Positions 6,500-12,738 of a stretch of DNA of 12,738 bases are shown here, piece by piece (positions within the stretch are counted from its first letter, which is position 1; every line of letters begins with the position of its first letter). The position numbers and the translations under genes are program-made. The notes under the pieces were generated by a model. It saw only the letters and a list, made by a program, of their open reading frames with translations, was not told the origin of the DNA and ran no database searches. Source of the DNA: JAJTYI01 sp964420145 (GTDB taxonomy: Bacteria; Patescibacteriota; Dojkabacteria; B142; OLB20). The stretch is from positions 1-12,738 of the forward strand of contig CAYQRB010000026.1 in NCBI GenBank assembly GCA_964420145.1, written 5' to 3'.

Positions 6500-6901
6500 A
6501 TGGCAAAGTTATATACAGATGGTGGAGCAAGAGGAAACCCAGGGGTAGCCGGGTGTTCAGCTATTTTGTTTAGTGACGATGGTCAACTAATGAGTTTTAC
6601 CGGAGAGTTCTATCCATATGCTACAAACAACTTTGCAGAGTACAGTGCATTACTCATAGGTTTGAAAATGGCAATAAAAAACAATATAAAGCAACTAAAC
6701 TGTTTTCTTGATAGCGAGCTTGTAGTCAAACAACTGACAGGGGAGTATAAAGTAAAAGACGAAAATATAAAGACTTTACATAGTAAAGTTAAAAAATATA
6801 TTGAAGAATTTAATACTATAGATTTTAATTATATTCCTCGCGAGCAAAACAAACACGCAGATAGACTGGTTAATTTAATATTGGATATTAAAACGAAATG
6901 A
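6500..6901 (+). CDS. rnhA: Ribonuclease HI
   Basis: This 133-residue nuclease cleaves the RNA strand of RNA-DNA hybrids, removing primers and R-loops. The four carboxylates of the RNase H active site are in place: Asp7 in LYTDGGARGNPG (4-15), Glu47 in NNFAEYSALL (43-52), Asp71 in CFLDSELVVKQ (68-78) and Asp121 in NKHADRLVN (117-125). It lacks the N-terminal hybrid-binding domain of some Bacillus and eukaryotic forms and is shorter than E. coli RNase HI (155 residues); the basic protrusion is mostly missing, as in the prokaryotic minimal-type enzymes. The ATG at 6500 opens directly on the catalytic first strand. Its TGA stop overlaps the next gene's ATG (ATGA, 6898-6901), implying translational coupling. 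Confidence 0.93.
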   Translation: MAKLYTDGGARGNPGVAGCSAILFSDDGQLMSFTGEFYPYATNNFAEYSALLIGLKMAIKNNIKQLNCFLDSELVVKQLTGEYKVKDENIKTLHSKVKKYIEEFNTIDFNYIPREQNKHADRLVNLILDIKTK

Positions 6902-8382
6902 ATCGTATTGAAATAGGTAGCTATTCCGCAAAATCTGGTTGGAAGCAAGGGCAACAGTCAAGTAGTCTACCAAAACAGAAAACAAGACAGGAAAAGAAAA
7001 CGCCACGCAGACTTAAAAAGTTTTTTATGGGTGCTACATTGTTTGCCCTGTTGGGTTTATGTGCATTCTTTTTTTATAATTTCGGGAATAGAGTTCCTGG
7101 TGTTGACTTATCTTTGATACAGCCAGCACAGTCTATGTGTACAGATTTGCTTAACCCCAAATGCTGGACCAATAACTTTAAACCACAACTAAAACAAACA
7201 AACGGATATACCAATTTCCTTATAATAGGTCTTGATACTAGAGAGGAAAAAGGAGAACTCCTAAATACTGATACGATAGCATTACTTTCTTTTAATCATG
7301 AAACCCAAGAAACAATGTTACTCTCAATCCCTAGAGATTTCTATGTACCTAAATACGCTACTAGGATTAACGCTGTTTATGCTTATACCAAAGAAAAAGA
7401 TAAAAGCGACCCATTTAGATATTTACGAGAGGAAGTGGGGGCAATTACCGGGCAAGAAATACATTATTTTGCTACAGTGAAATTTAGTACCTTCACGCAA
7501 ATAATAGATGAGGTGAACGGTATCGAGGTTTGTCCTGAAGACGCTTTTACTGCACAATATCCGAACGATAAGCCCAAAAAAGGAGAAGCACAGTGGTTGT
7601 ATTATGATTTCCAGAAAGGCTGTCAGGTAGTAAATAGTGATAAAGCACTTGTATACGCAAGATTTAGGTATATTTCAAAAGGGCCAAGTAGCCTTGCCAG
7701 CGATTTTTCAAGAGCAAGAAGACAACAAGAAGTGATAGAGGCGGTTAAAGATAAAGTGCTTGCACAGGATATGCCTATTTCTGATAGAGCTTCGAAATAC
7801 TGGAGTTTAATGCAGAGTACCCGTCAAAACATAGATACTAATGTTAAATTTGAAGATTTTCTTGCTGGACTTAGTTATATAAATACTGCTTCTAGGCAAC
7901 CATTAAATATTGTTTTGGATCCTACATTTGGGGGTATGAATACACTTATTTATACAGATTCTTCAAGTGGAGCTTATTATATCAAACCAAAAGATGCTTC
8001 CTATAAAAAGATTCAAAGTGAAATTATAAAAATTTGGGAAAATCCAGAACTCTATAAAGAACAACCTGTTATTCTTGTAAAAAACCAGGGGAAAACATAT
8101 CTAAGCACCACTCATCCAGCTAGATTGCTTGAGAAAAGTCTAGTATTCAAAGAATCGATCACTTATACCAATGAATTTAATAAAGCAGACTTTTCGGGGA
8201 TTAAGCTAGTTGATTTCACTAACGGAGAAAAGCCTGGTACAAAACAAAAGATTATGACTGAACTTAATATTTCCTCTGTTACTGATCCAAGTGAAATTGG
8301 TGTAATTCAATCATCTAGAAAAGAAGACTTTCTTATACTTGTTGGGAATTCACTAACCCCAACTCCTACAACCAAACTTTAA
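6898..8382 (+). CDS. LCP (LytR-CpsA-Psr) family protein with LytR_C domain
   Basis: The 494-residue protein is a membrane-anchored member of the LCP family, which transfers undecaprenyl-linked glycopolymers onto peptidoglycan or other surface acceptors. A basic cytoplasmic tail (1-41) precedes one transmembrane helix (about 42-61). The LCP catalytic domain (about 104-288) shows NFLIIGLDTR (106-115), TDTIALLSF (124-132), SIPRDFYV (143-150), RINAVYAY (156-163), DEVNGIEV (204-211) and the arginine-rich end ALVYARFRY, DFSRARRQQEVI (250-280) that binds the pyrophosphate lipid. The C-terminal part (about 388-485) fits the LytR_C domain, with PVILVKNQG at its start and EDFLILVGN at its end. Cysteine pairs outside the membrane (81/89 and 212/242) could form disulfides. 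Its ATG overlaps the RNase HI stop; the CysZ-like gene follows after 3 bases. Confidence 0.92.
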   Translation: MNRIEIGSYSAKSGWKQGQQSSSLPKQKTRQEKKTPRRLKKFFMGATLFALLGLCAFFFYNFGNRVPGVDLSLIQPAQSMCTDLLNPKCWTNNFKPQLKQTNGYTNFLIIGLDTREEKGELLNTDTIALLSFNHETQETMLLSIPRDFYVPKYATRINAVYAYTKEKDKSDPFRYLREEVGAITGQEIHYFATVKFSTFTQIIDEVNGIEVCPEDAFTAQYPNDKPKKGEAQWLYYDFQKGCQVVNSDKALVYARFRYISKGPSSLASDFSRARRQQEVIEAVKDKVLAQDMPISDRASKYWSLMQSTRQNIDTNVKFEDFLAGLSYINTASRQPLNIVLDPTFGGMNTLIYTDSSSGAYYIKPKDASYKKIQSEIIKIWENPELYKEQPVILVKNQGKTYLSTTHPARLLEKSLVFKESITYTNEFNKADFSGIKLVDFTNGEKPGTKQKIMTELNISSVTDPSEIGVIQSSRKEDFLILVGNSLTPTPTTKL

Positions 8383-8385
8383 AAT

Positions 8386-9135
8386 ATGCTCTCAAAGAGT
8401 ACATACAAACCGCTTTTTTTTGCTAAAGATACATTTTCTTTTATTTACAAAAATCGTTGGTCGTGGAAATATTTAATTATCCCCGCAATTATTAATTTTT
8501 TCTTGTTTTTCTTTGTTTGGTCTTTTTTGTTTGTTTTTACGAAAACCTATATATCAGGGTTGTCATTTTTTGCATCGATTCCGTCTTTTGTAAGTACTAT
8601 CACAATGGGGTTGATATTTTTAGTTACTCTGATGGTGAGTCTTTTGTTATTTTTCTTACTTGCCAACTTTATAGCATCACCTTTTAATGGTCTTTTGGCT
8701 GAAAAGATGTTAATAAAAGAAGGTCTACTAGAAGCCTCTACCAATAGTTTATTGAAAACAATTCTTATAGAAATACAGCGTACAATCAAGTTTGAAATTG
8801 TTAAAATATTCCTTACTATTAGCATCTTTATGTTTGGTTTAATATTAGGGGTAGTACCTGCTGTTGGTTTTCTATTGGCGAGTGTTTTCAACATGACTGG
8901 TAATGCCTATGTTGCATTAATGGATTTTTTCGATCCTGCTCTCTCAAATGTTAGAATGCCTGTTTCTGAGAGATTTCGTTATGTTAGGGGGCATCTAAGA
9001 GAAAATTGGGGCTTGTTTTTCTTGACTATGTTTGTGATGTATATTCCAATGATTAATATTATTTATATCCCTTTTGCGGTGGTGTCTTCTACGCTTTCTT
9101 TTATAGAAGATCAAAAACATAACCCGATTAGTTAA
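8386..9135 (+). CDS. CysZ/EI24-family integral membrane protein
   Basis: This 249-residue protein matches E. coli CysZ over its length: a start with aromatic-rich amphipathic sequence and WSWKYLIIPAIINFFLFF (25-42), long hydrophobic segments (about 28-52, 65-95, 140-168, 206-236), the hallmark ASPFNGLLAEKM (97-108, compare APFNGLLAEQ in E. coli CysZ), and the end PMINIIYIPFAVVSSTLSFIED (221-242). CysZ in enterobacteria is a sulfate permease feeding cysteine synthesis; distant EI24-domain proteins are often annotated without proven transport. No cysteine-biosynthesis genes are nearby, and the neighbour is an LCP envelope enzyme, so sulfate transport is not assured here. The start is 3 bases after the LCP stop, without a Shine-Dalgarno, implying translational coupling. 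Confidence 0.85.
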   Translation: MLSKSTYKPLFFAKDTFSFIYKNRWSWKYLIIPAIINFFLFFFVWSFLFVFTKTYISGLSFFASIPSFVSTITMGLIFLVTLMVSLLLFFLLANFIASPFNGLLAEKMLIKEGLLEASTNSLLKTILIEIQRTIKFEIVKIFLTISIFMFGLILGVVPAVGFLLASVFNMTGNAYVALMDFFDPALSNVRMPVSERFRYVRGHLRENWGLFFLTMFVMYIPMINIIYIPFAVVSSTLSFIEDQKHNPIS

Positions 9136-9142
9136 TTTCAGT

Positions 9143-9158
9143 TTATTGGAATTATTGG
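9143..9158 (+). repeat. Tandem TTATTGG repeat upstream of the TrpR-like gene
   Basis: TTATTGG occurs at 9143-9149 and again at 9152-9158, a 9-base period, just upstream of the -10 box of the TrpR/YerC-like gene. GTTAATT is also repeated at 9131-9137 and 9158-9164. The position fits an operator, possibly for autoregulation, but short AT-rich repeats can arise by chance. Confidence 0.35.
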
Positions 9159-9174
9159 TTAATTCGTGTTATTT

Positions 9175-9180
9175 TATAAT
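9175..9180 (+). promoter_or_regulatory. -10 box for the TrpR-like gene
   Basis: A perfect TATAAT ends 16 bases before the ATG at 9197, predicting a leader of about 10 bases and no Shine-Dalgarno. At 17-base spacing the -35 position reads TTATTG (9152-9157), part of the tandem repeat, a poor match to TTGACA. Confidence 0.5.
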
Positions 9181-9196
9181 AGATTAAATTAGTTCT

Positions 9197-9478
9197 ATGG
9201 AGAAAGAGGTGGATATAAATCCTCTGGTTGAAGCAATTTTCAAACTTAAAACAGAAGATGAAATAAAAGCCTTACTCTCTGATATCCTTACTAGATCCGA
9301 ACAGGAAACACTTCTTATGAGGCTACGGGTAGCAAAGATGCTTAATCAAGGGACAGCATACAGAGACATCGAGAAAGCAACAGGTGCAAGCTCGGCAACT
9401 ATTGCTAAAATAAGTGAATATTTGAAGTACGGATATGACGGTTATCGTATAGTACTAGATAGATTAGATAGTAAATAA
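9197..9478 (+). CDS. TrpR/YerC-YecD family DNA-binding protein
   Basis: The 93-residue protein belongs to the TrpR-like fold family typified by Bacillus YerC (TIGR02531). Helical segments lead to SEQETLLMRLRVAKMLNQG (34-52), the dimer-core and linker region, followed by the helix-turn-helix AYRDIEKATGASSATIAKISEYL (54-76), where GASSATIAKI is the recognition helix region. The family is related to the tryptophan repressor but usually lacks evidence of tryptophan binding, and no trp genes occur here, so it should not be called TrpR. Length is typical and the protein complete. It has its own TATAAT upstream, with short direct repeats that might be its operator. The anchored protein gene begins 19 bases after its stop and is probably co-transcribed. 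Confidence 0.88.
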   Translation: MEKEVDINPLVEAIFKLKTEDEIKALLSDILTRSEQETLLMRLRVAKMLNQGTAYRDIEKATGASSATIAKISEYLKYGYDGYRIVLDRLDSK

Positions 9479-9497
9479 TACTTATTAGTTTTAATCA

Positions 9498-10184
9498 ATG
9501 GATATACCACATTACAATCCAACAACGACACAAACCACTACACAACCTAGCGAAGGTTTGCCTGGGGGAGCTTCATCATTGGTGCTTCCAGGGAAAAAAA
9601 GCAAAAACAAAACACCCTTGGTAATAATATTCTCTCTATTTTTTCTCTTGTTACTTACCTCTATTGGTTATTATTTTTTTATATACCAAAAAAATATTAC
9701 TGATACTCAAGATACTAAAGCACAGGTTTTTGCTCCCGATGAAAGTGAAATAGAGTATGTAAATGAAACATACGGTTTTGCTATGGTTGTCAAGCGCTTA
9801 TGGAGTATCAATGAATCTGGTTCAAAAGTTGAGTTTAAAACTTCTGATAATGGAACAATTAGTTTTGAAGCATTTGATGATAGAGAATTTTCCTCTATAG
9901 AAGATATTGATGAGAGGTTTTGTGAATCGTTTGAAACTGGTTTCCGTGAAGGACTTCTCGATGAAACTACCAAACAATTTAACTTTACCCTATTAGAGCA
10001 GAACGGATTAAAAGGCTGTGTGGCAGAAGTGGAAATCACGAAAGGTTTCAAACAGAAGTATAATATATTCTATAATCCCACTAACAATAACATATATACA
10101 CTTTTCTATTCAGTTTCTACCTCCGAGCCTGCAATAGAGGGAGAGTTAGCAAAATCCCTATCTACTTTTAGAACGATTAGGTAA
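9498..10184 (+). CDS. Single-pass membrane-anchored protein of unknown function
   Basis: I do not recognise a named family for this 228-residue protein. A Thr/Pro/Gly-rich cytoplasmic tail (1-31) and a lysine patch (33-38, positive-inside) precede one strong transmembrane segment (about 39-63). The outside domain (about 85-228) starts YVNETYGFAMVVKRLWSI, continues with alternating beta strands (KVEFKTSDNGTISFEAFDD), a helix with two possible disulfide cysteines (Cys142, Cys174), and closes with NIYTLFYSVSTSEP and a final helix ending LSTFRTIR. The YGFxxxVxxxW opening and the ALAxSLxTF-like end are typical of PsbP/Mog1-like lipoprotein domains common in bacteria, so that fold is a reasonable guess only. 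It follows the TrpR-like gene and ends tail-to-tail with mnmA, overlapping it by 8 bases. Confidence 0.75.
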   Translation: MDIPHYNPTTTQTTTQPSEGLPGGASSLVLPGKKSKNKTPLVIIFSLFFLLLLTSIGYYFFIYQKNITDTQDTKAQVFAPDESEIEYVNETYGFAMVVKRLWSINESGSKVEFKTSDNGTISFEAFDDREFSSIEDIDERFCESFETGFREGLLDETTKQFNFTLLEQNGLKGCVAEVEITKGFKQKYNIFYNPTNNNIYTLFYSVSTSEPAIEGELAKSLSTFRTIR

Positions 10185-11247
10185 TAACTGCTCCACCCAA
10201 GCATTGTTCCTCATCATAGAAAACAATACTCTGTCCAGGGGTTACGGCGCGTTGTGGGTTTTTAAATATAAATTTGTTTTTATTGATATCTATTTCCCCA
10301 ATCTCCTGTTTGTGTCTATACCGTATAGACGCATATAACTGTCGTTTCTGAGGTGTTTTTTTAGAGATAAAATGTAAATCTTCAAAACTAACTATATTCT
10401 TGTATAGTGCGGGATTGTCTTTGCCTTGTGCAATGTAGAGTATGTTTTGAGACGGATCTTTGTCAACTACAAAATATGGTTTTTTTACTCCACCAATACC
10501 AATTCCTTCTCTTTGACCGATTGTATAAAACGCCACACCTTCATGAGTACCAACGATTTTTTGTGAATCGATATCCACAATACTTCCAGGGTTTTTACTG
10601 ATACTATTTCTTAAAAATTTACCAACATCAATCTTTCCAATGAAACAAATACCTTGACTATCTTTTTTCTGAGCGATTGGAAGTCCTTTTGTTTTTGCTA
10701 TCTCTCTAACTTGAGGTTTGGTTAGGCTTCCTATAGGGAAAAGAGATTTACTTAGTTGATATTGATTAAGGCGGTGTAGGAAATAAGATTGATCTTTGTT
10801 GTTATCAATACCCTTTAATAATGAGAATGTTTCGTTTTGATAGATAATTCTTGCATAATGTCCAGTTGCTATAAAGTCGGCACCTAGTTCATACGCTTTT
10901 TCTAGGAATAAATTAAACTTTATTTCCTTATTACATATTATATCAGGGTTTGGAGTTCGGCCTTTTTTATATTCATCAAAAAAATACTTTACTACCTTTT
11001 CTCGATATTGTTTTTCAAAATTCAGTGATCGAAAAGGAATTTTTAGTATGTTACAAACAGACTCAGCATCTTTTTGGTCTTGCTCCCACGGACAATCAGA
11101 GTTGATTGCAAAATCATTGTCTGACCAGTTTTTCATAAAAATACCCTCGACTTGATACCCTTGGTCAATAAGTATACTGGTAGCAACAGCACTATCCACC
11201 CCTCCAGATAGTGCTACAATTACTTTTATGTGGGATTTACTTTTCAT
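10177..11247 (-). CDS. mnmA: tRNA-specific 2-thiouridylase MnmA
   Basis: MnmA adds sulfur to position 2 of the wobble uridine (U34) in tRNAs for Lys, Glu and Gln, using ATP and sulfur from a cysteine desulfurase relay. The 356-residue protein shows the PP-loop SGGVDS (14-19), GIFMKNW (35-41), TPNPDIICNKEIKF (98-111) with catalytic Cys105, TGHYARI (128-134), KDQSYFLHRL (151-160), SQGICFIGK (197-205) with catalytic Cys201, IGQREGIGIGG (243-253), and the C-terminal PQRAVTPGQSIVFYD (331-345). Both catalytic cysteines and all nucleotide-binding residues are kept, and length is normal. It starts 8 bases after the DUF3179 gene stop, so the two share a transcript. Its stop TAA (10177-10179) lies inside the last codons of the opposite gene. 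No Shine-Dalgarno is seen. Confidence 0.96.
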   Translation of the reverse strand: MKSKSHIKVIVALSGGVDSAVATSILIDQGYQVEGIFMKNWSDNDFAINSDCPWEQDQKDAESVCNILKIPFRSLNFEKQYREKVVKYFFDEYKKGRTPNPDIICNKEIKFNLFLEKAYELGADFIATGHYARIIYQNETFSLLKGIDNNKDQSYFLHRLNQYQLSKSLFPIGSLTKPQVREIAKTKGLPIAQKKDSQGICFIGKIDVGKFLRNSISKNPGSIVDIDSQKIVGTHEGVAFYTIGQREGIGIGGVKKPYFVVDKDPSQNILYIAQGKDNPALYKNIVSFEDLHFISKKTPQKRQLYASIRYRHKQEIGEIDINKNKFIFKNPQRAVTPGQSIVFYDEEQCLGGAVIT

Positions 11248-11255
11248 TTTGCATA

Positions 11256-12326
11256 CTAAATATTTTTCGGAGTACTTTCAAGGATTTTGGTATTAGGATA
11301 GAAATCAAACCATACATACCAAAAGCTTTGTGTAAAATTAATAGGGTTCTTATTATACAACAGTGTTAACTCATCTCCATCAAGATAAGTTGTAAATGTT
11401 TTGGATTGAAAAGAAAACTCTTTTTTGTCTGTAATTTCTTCACGATTGATAACGAATTGTTGAGAGTCTAACTCAAATCCTATTATTTTTGTTTTAGGCG
11501 AAAACTCGTCATTTTGGTTTTCTATAGGACCAATAAATTGGTTATTTTGGGCAAAGCTGAGGAAGCTTCTATCTTGGTAATTTTTCCTAAATCCTGTGTC
11601 AAAACTTAATATTTCACTGTCGCCAAATTCTTCTTTAGCTTTTTGGAATGTAATAATTCGAAAACTTAAAGGAGATAGTTTCGACTTAGAATACTCTCCA
11701 ATAACTGCCTCTCCACTATATTGTGACCATAAAGATTCTGTTTTGTTATCATAAAACAGGTCGTTGTTTTTGTAGAGTAGTCCTGTTGTTCCAAAGGTTA
11801 GTACTTCTCCTTGTAATACTCTTTCGTATACTTTTACAGAGTCACAGAGAACACAGTAGCTCACTAAAACAGGTGTATTACCGATCATATCATTAACCAC
11901 TAAATGTTGTGCCAGAATAGGTTTTGGATATAGTTTAGATTGATTATCGGCAGTTAGTACTACTACTTCATCATCGTCTTGTAAGCATTTTCCTATCTCT
12001 TGGATAGTACTAAATTTAGGTCTGGTTATCTGAGGAATAGAGTTTTTTGTTTGTGCTGTTTGGACTAATTTTTCTATGTCAATAATACCTAAACTCATAT
12101 CAGTTTTTAAGCTTTCTTTTGGTAGTAGTTCTAGTTCTTGATCTTTTGTTTGTGTACACTCGAAGTTATTTACATTATCAAAAGATTGTAGTTCATTACT
12201 CTTGAGATTTCCGCTGATTAGTTGCATAATAAGGGCTCCAATACCAATCACAATTAGGATTAGCCATATCTGATTGTAGGTAGTTTTAATGTCGTTATAG
12301 TTTTTAAATATAGTGGGGCTTGCCAT
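11256..12326 (-). CDS. Membrane-anchored DUF3179 domain protein
   Basis: The 356-residue protein carries an N-terminal transmembrane segment (about 19-38) and a long extracytoplasmic part. From about residue 98 it follows DUF3179 (PF11376): PQITRPKFSTIQE, VVVLTADNQSKLYPKPILAQHLVVNDMIGNTPV with the conserved His141, SYCVLCDS (156-163) with Cys158 and Cys161, LTFGTTGLLYKNNDLFYDNKTESLWSQYSGEAVIG (176-210), and a C-terminal FWYVWFDFYPNTKILE. The C-x2-C in this position is the family hallmark; in some lineages one cysteine is replaced by selenocysteine, but here both are cysteine codons. Function of DUF3179 is not established; a redox or metal-binding role is inferred from the motif. It is the first gene of a two-gene unit with mnmA. 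The ATG at 12326 sits about 10 bases after a TGATAAAAT extended -10. Confidence 0.88.
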   Translation of the reverse strand: MASPTIFKNYNDIKTTYNQIWLILIVIGIGALIMQLISGNLKSNELQSFDNVNNFECTQTKDQELELLPKESLKTDMSLGIIDIEKLVQTAQTKNSIPQITRPKFSTIQEIGKCLQDDDEVVVLTADNQSKLYPKPILAQHLVVNDMIGNTPVLVSYCVLCDSVKVYERVLQGEVLTFGTTGLLYKNNDLFYDNKTESLWSQYSGEAVIGEYSKSKLSPLSFRIITFQKAKEEFGDSEILSFDTGFRKNYQDRSFLSFAQNNQFIGPIENQNDEFSPKTKIIGFELDSQQFVINREEITDKKEFSFQSKTFTTYLDGDELTLLYNKNPINFTQSFWYVWFDFYPNTKILESTPKNI

Positions 12327-12335
12327 TGTGTTAGT

Positions 12336-12344
12336 ATTTTATCA
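12336..12344 (-). promoter_or_regulatory. Extended -10 promoter of the DUF3179-mnmA unit
   Basis: On the minus strand TGATAAAAT (12344 down to 12336) matches TGnTATAAT at all but one -10 base. Nine bases separate it from the ATG at 12326, so the leader would be only about 2-4 bases. The whole divergent gap to rlmH is 36 bases, so promoters for both directions must overlap. Confidence 0.45.
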
Positions 12345-12362
12345 TTTTGAGAAGTATTTTTT

Positions 12363-12738
12363 ATGGCAAAGTTAACTTTTATTACTTTTGGTAAAATCAA
12401 AAATCCACAGCTGAATGAGTTGTCGAAGTACTACCAGCTTCTTTTAGGGAAATATGCAAAAATCGAGTTCAGGGTATTAAATGATGTGGGGGATCGTGCC
12501 ATAGAACTTGGTGACCTAAAGGTTAGTAATTTTAGAGAATTGGGTTATACAATAGCGGTAACTGAACAGGGTAGAGATTTTTCTACAGAGGGTTTTAAGT
12601 TTTTTTTCACCAAGAGATTTAACTACGAAAACAACATAACTTTTATTTTTGGCAATGCTTTTGGTCTTGATCCCATATTTTTGCAAAGATGTGATTATAC
12701 GCTAGCACTATCCAAAATGACATTTACCCACGAAATGG
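12363..12738 (+). CDS. rlmH: 23S rRNA (pseudouridine1915-N3)-methyltransferase RlmH, 5' part
   Basis: RlmH is a SPOUT-class, SAM-dependent enzyme that methylates pseudouridine 1915 in helix 69 of 23S rRNA on assembled ribosomes. The window holds the first 125 residues, with about 30 of the usual 155-160 missing beyond the edge. Diagnostic features are the N-terminal strand KLTFITFGKIKNPQLNEL (3-20), the YTIAVTEQGRDFSTEGFKFFF stretch (62-82, compare LDxxGkxxsSexFA), ITFIFGNAFGLDPIFLQRCD (92-111), which is the SAM-binding trefoil-knot loop, and LALSKMTFTHEM (114-125), typical of RlmH. The usual GGAxG reads GNAFG here (Asn98). The ATG follows a GAGAAG sequence (12349-12354) 8 bases upstream, the only start in the window with anything like a Shine-Dalgarno. 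Divergent from the DUF3179 gene. Confidence 0.93.
   Translation, partial: MAKLTFITFGKIKNPQLNELSKYYQLLLGKYAKIEFRVLNDVGDRAIELGDLKVSNFRELGYTIAVTEQGRDFSTEGFKFFFTKRFNYENNITFIFGNAFGLDPIFLQRCDYTLALSKMTFTHEM

Noticed and set aside
6898..6901. Alternative genetic code with TGA as glycine (Gracilibacteria-like)
   Set aside because: TGA ends genes at the expected family length (RNase HI, the orphan gene), and no conserved gene here needs TGA read-through.
8547..8894. 115-residue minus-strand open frame
   Set aside because: Antisense shadow of the CysZ-like gene; rich in Ile/Asn/Lys as expected from the complement of a hydrophobic coding region.
9707..10051. 114-residue minus-strand open frame
   Set aside because: Antisense shadow of the anchored-protein gene with serine-rich, low-complexity composition.
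1..12738. Search for tRNA/rRNA genes, CRISPR arrays, insertion sequences, attachment sites and origins
   Set aside because: Gaps are too short and hold no regular repeats, cloverleaf-like sequence or transposase-like frames.

Overview
The window is AT-rich (about one third G+C by eye), densely packed bacterial DNA with 15 protein-coding genes, two of them cut by the window edges. There are no RNA genes, insertion sequences or CRISPR arrays. TGA is used as a stop (for example in the ATGA overlap at 6898-6901), so the Gracilibacteria/Absconditabacteria recoding of TGA does not apply. Almost no start codon has a Shine-Dalgarno sequence, and several -10 boxes sit so close to the ATG that the transcripts would be leaderless or nearly so. 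With the gene set (M32 carboxypeptidase, separate transaldolase and short glucose-6-phosphate isomerase, LCP protein, YerC-type TrpR-like regulator, several anchored proteins of unknown function), this suggests a Candidate Phyla Radiation (Patescibacteria) genome. That placement is an inference; no marker gene here proves it.

Layout. 1-138 (+): 3' tail of an unidentified gene, followed by a clear intrinsic terminator. 238-1439 (+): a flavodoxin-fold NAD(P)H:FMN reductase-like protein and a manganese-type superoxide dismutase, a small redox/oxidative-stress pair. 1553-2569 (-): an exported or membrane-anchored orphan protein, convergent with the dismutase gene and driven by its own extended -10 promoter. 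2670-6361 (-): an apparent operon, in transcription order M32 carboxypeptidase, transaldolase, glucose-6-phosphate isomerase, with gaps of 17 and 9 bases; the isomerase starts at TTG. 6362-6499: a divergent promoter region. 6500-9135 (+): RNase HI, LCP (LytR-CpsA-Psr) protein and a CysZ/EI24-family membrane protein, joined by a 4-base overlap and a 3-base gap. 9197-10184 (+): a TrpR/YerC-like DNA-binding protein and a single-pass anchored protein of unknown function, probably co-transcribed. 10177-12326 (-): a membrane-anchored DUF3179 protein followed by the tRNA 2-thiouridylase MnmA, whose 3' end overlaps the 3' end of the preceding plus-strand gene by 8 bases. 12363-end (+): the 5' part of rlmH, the 23S rRNA pseudouridine methyltransferase, divergent from the DUF3179 gene.

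How the parts fit. Transaldolase and glucose-6-phosphate isomerase link fructose-6-phosphate to the pentose-phosphate carbon-shuffling reactions; together they suggest a sugar-phosphate route of the kind used where upper glycolysis is incomplete. The LCP, CysZ-like, orphan exported, anchored and DUF3179 proteins all act at or outside the membrane. MnmA and RlmH modify the translation apparatus (tRNA wobble uridine and 23S rRNA). No stretch over 300 bases lacks a gene; the longest gap is the 138-base divergent region at 6362-6499. I see no clear defence system, mobile element or biosynthetic cluster. The most unexplained item is the orphan protein at 1553-2569.
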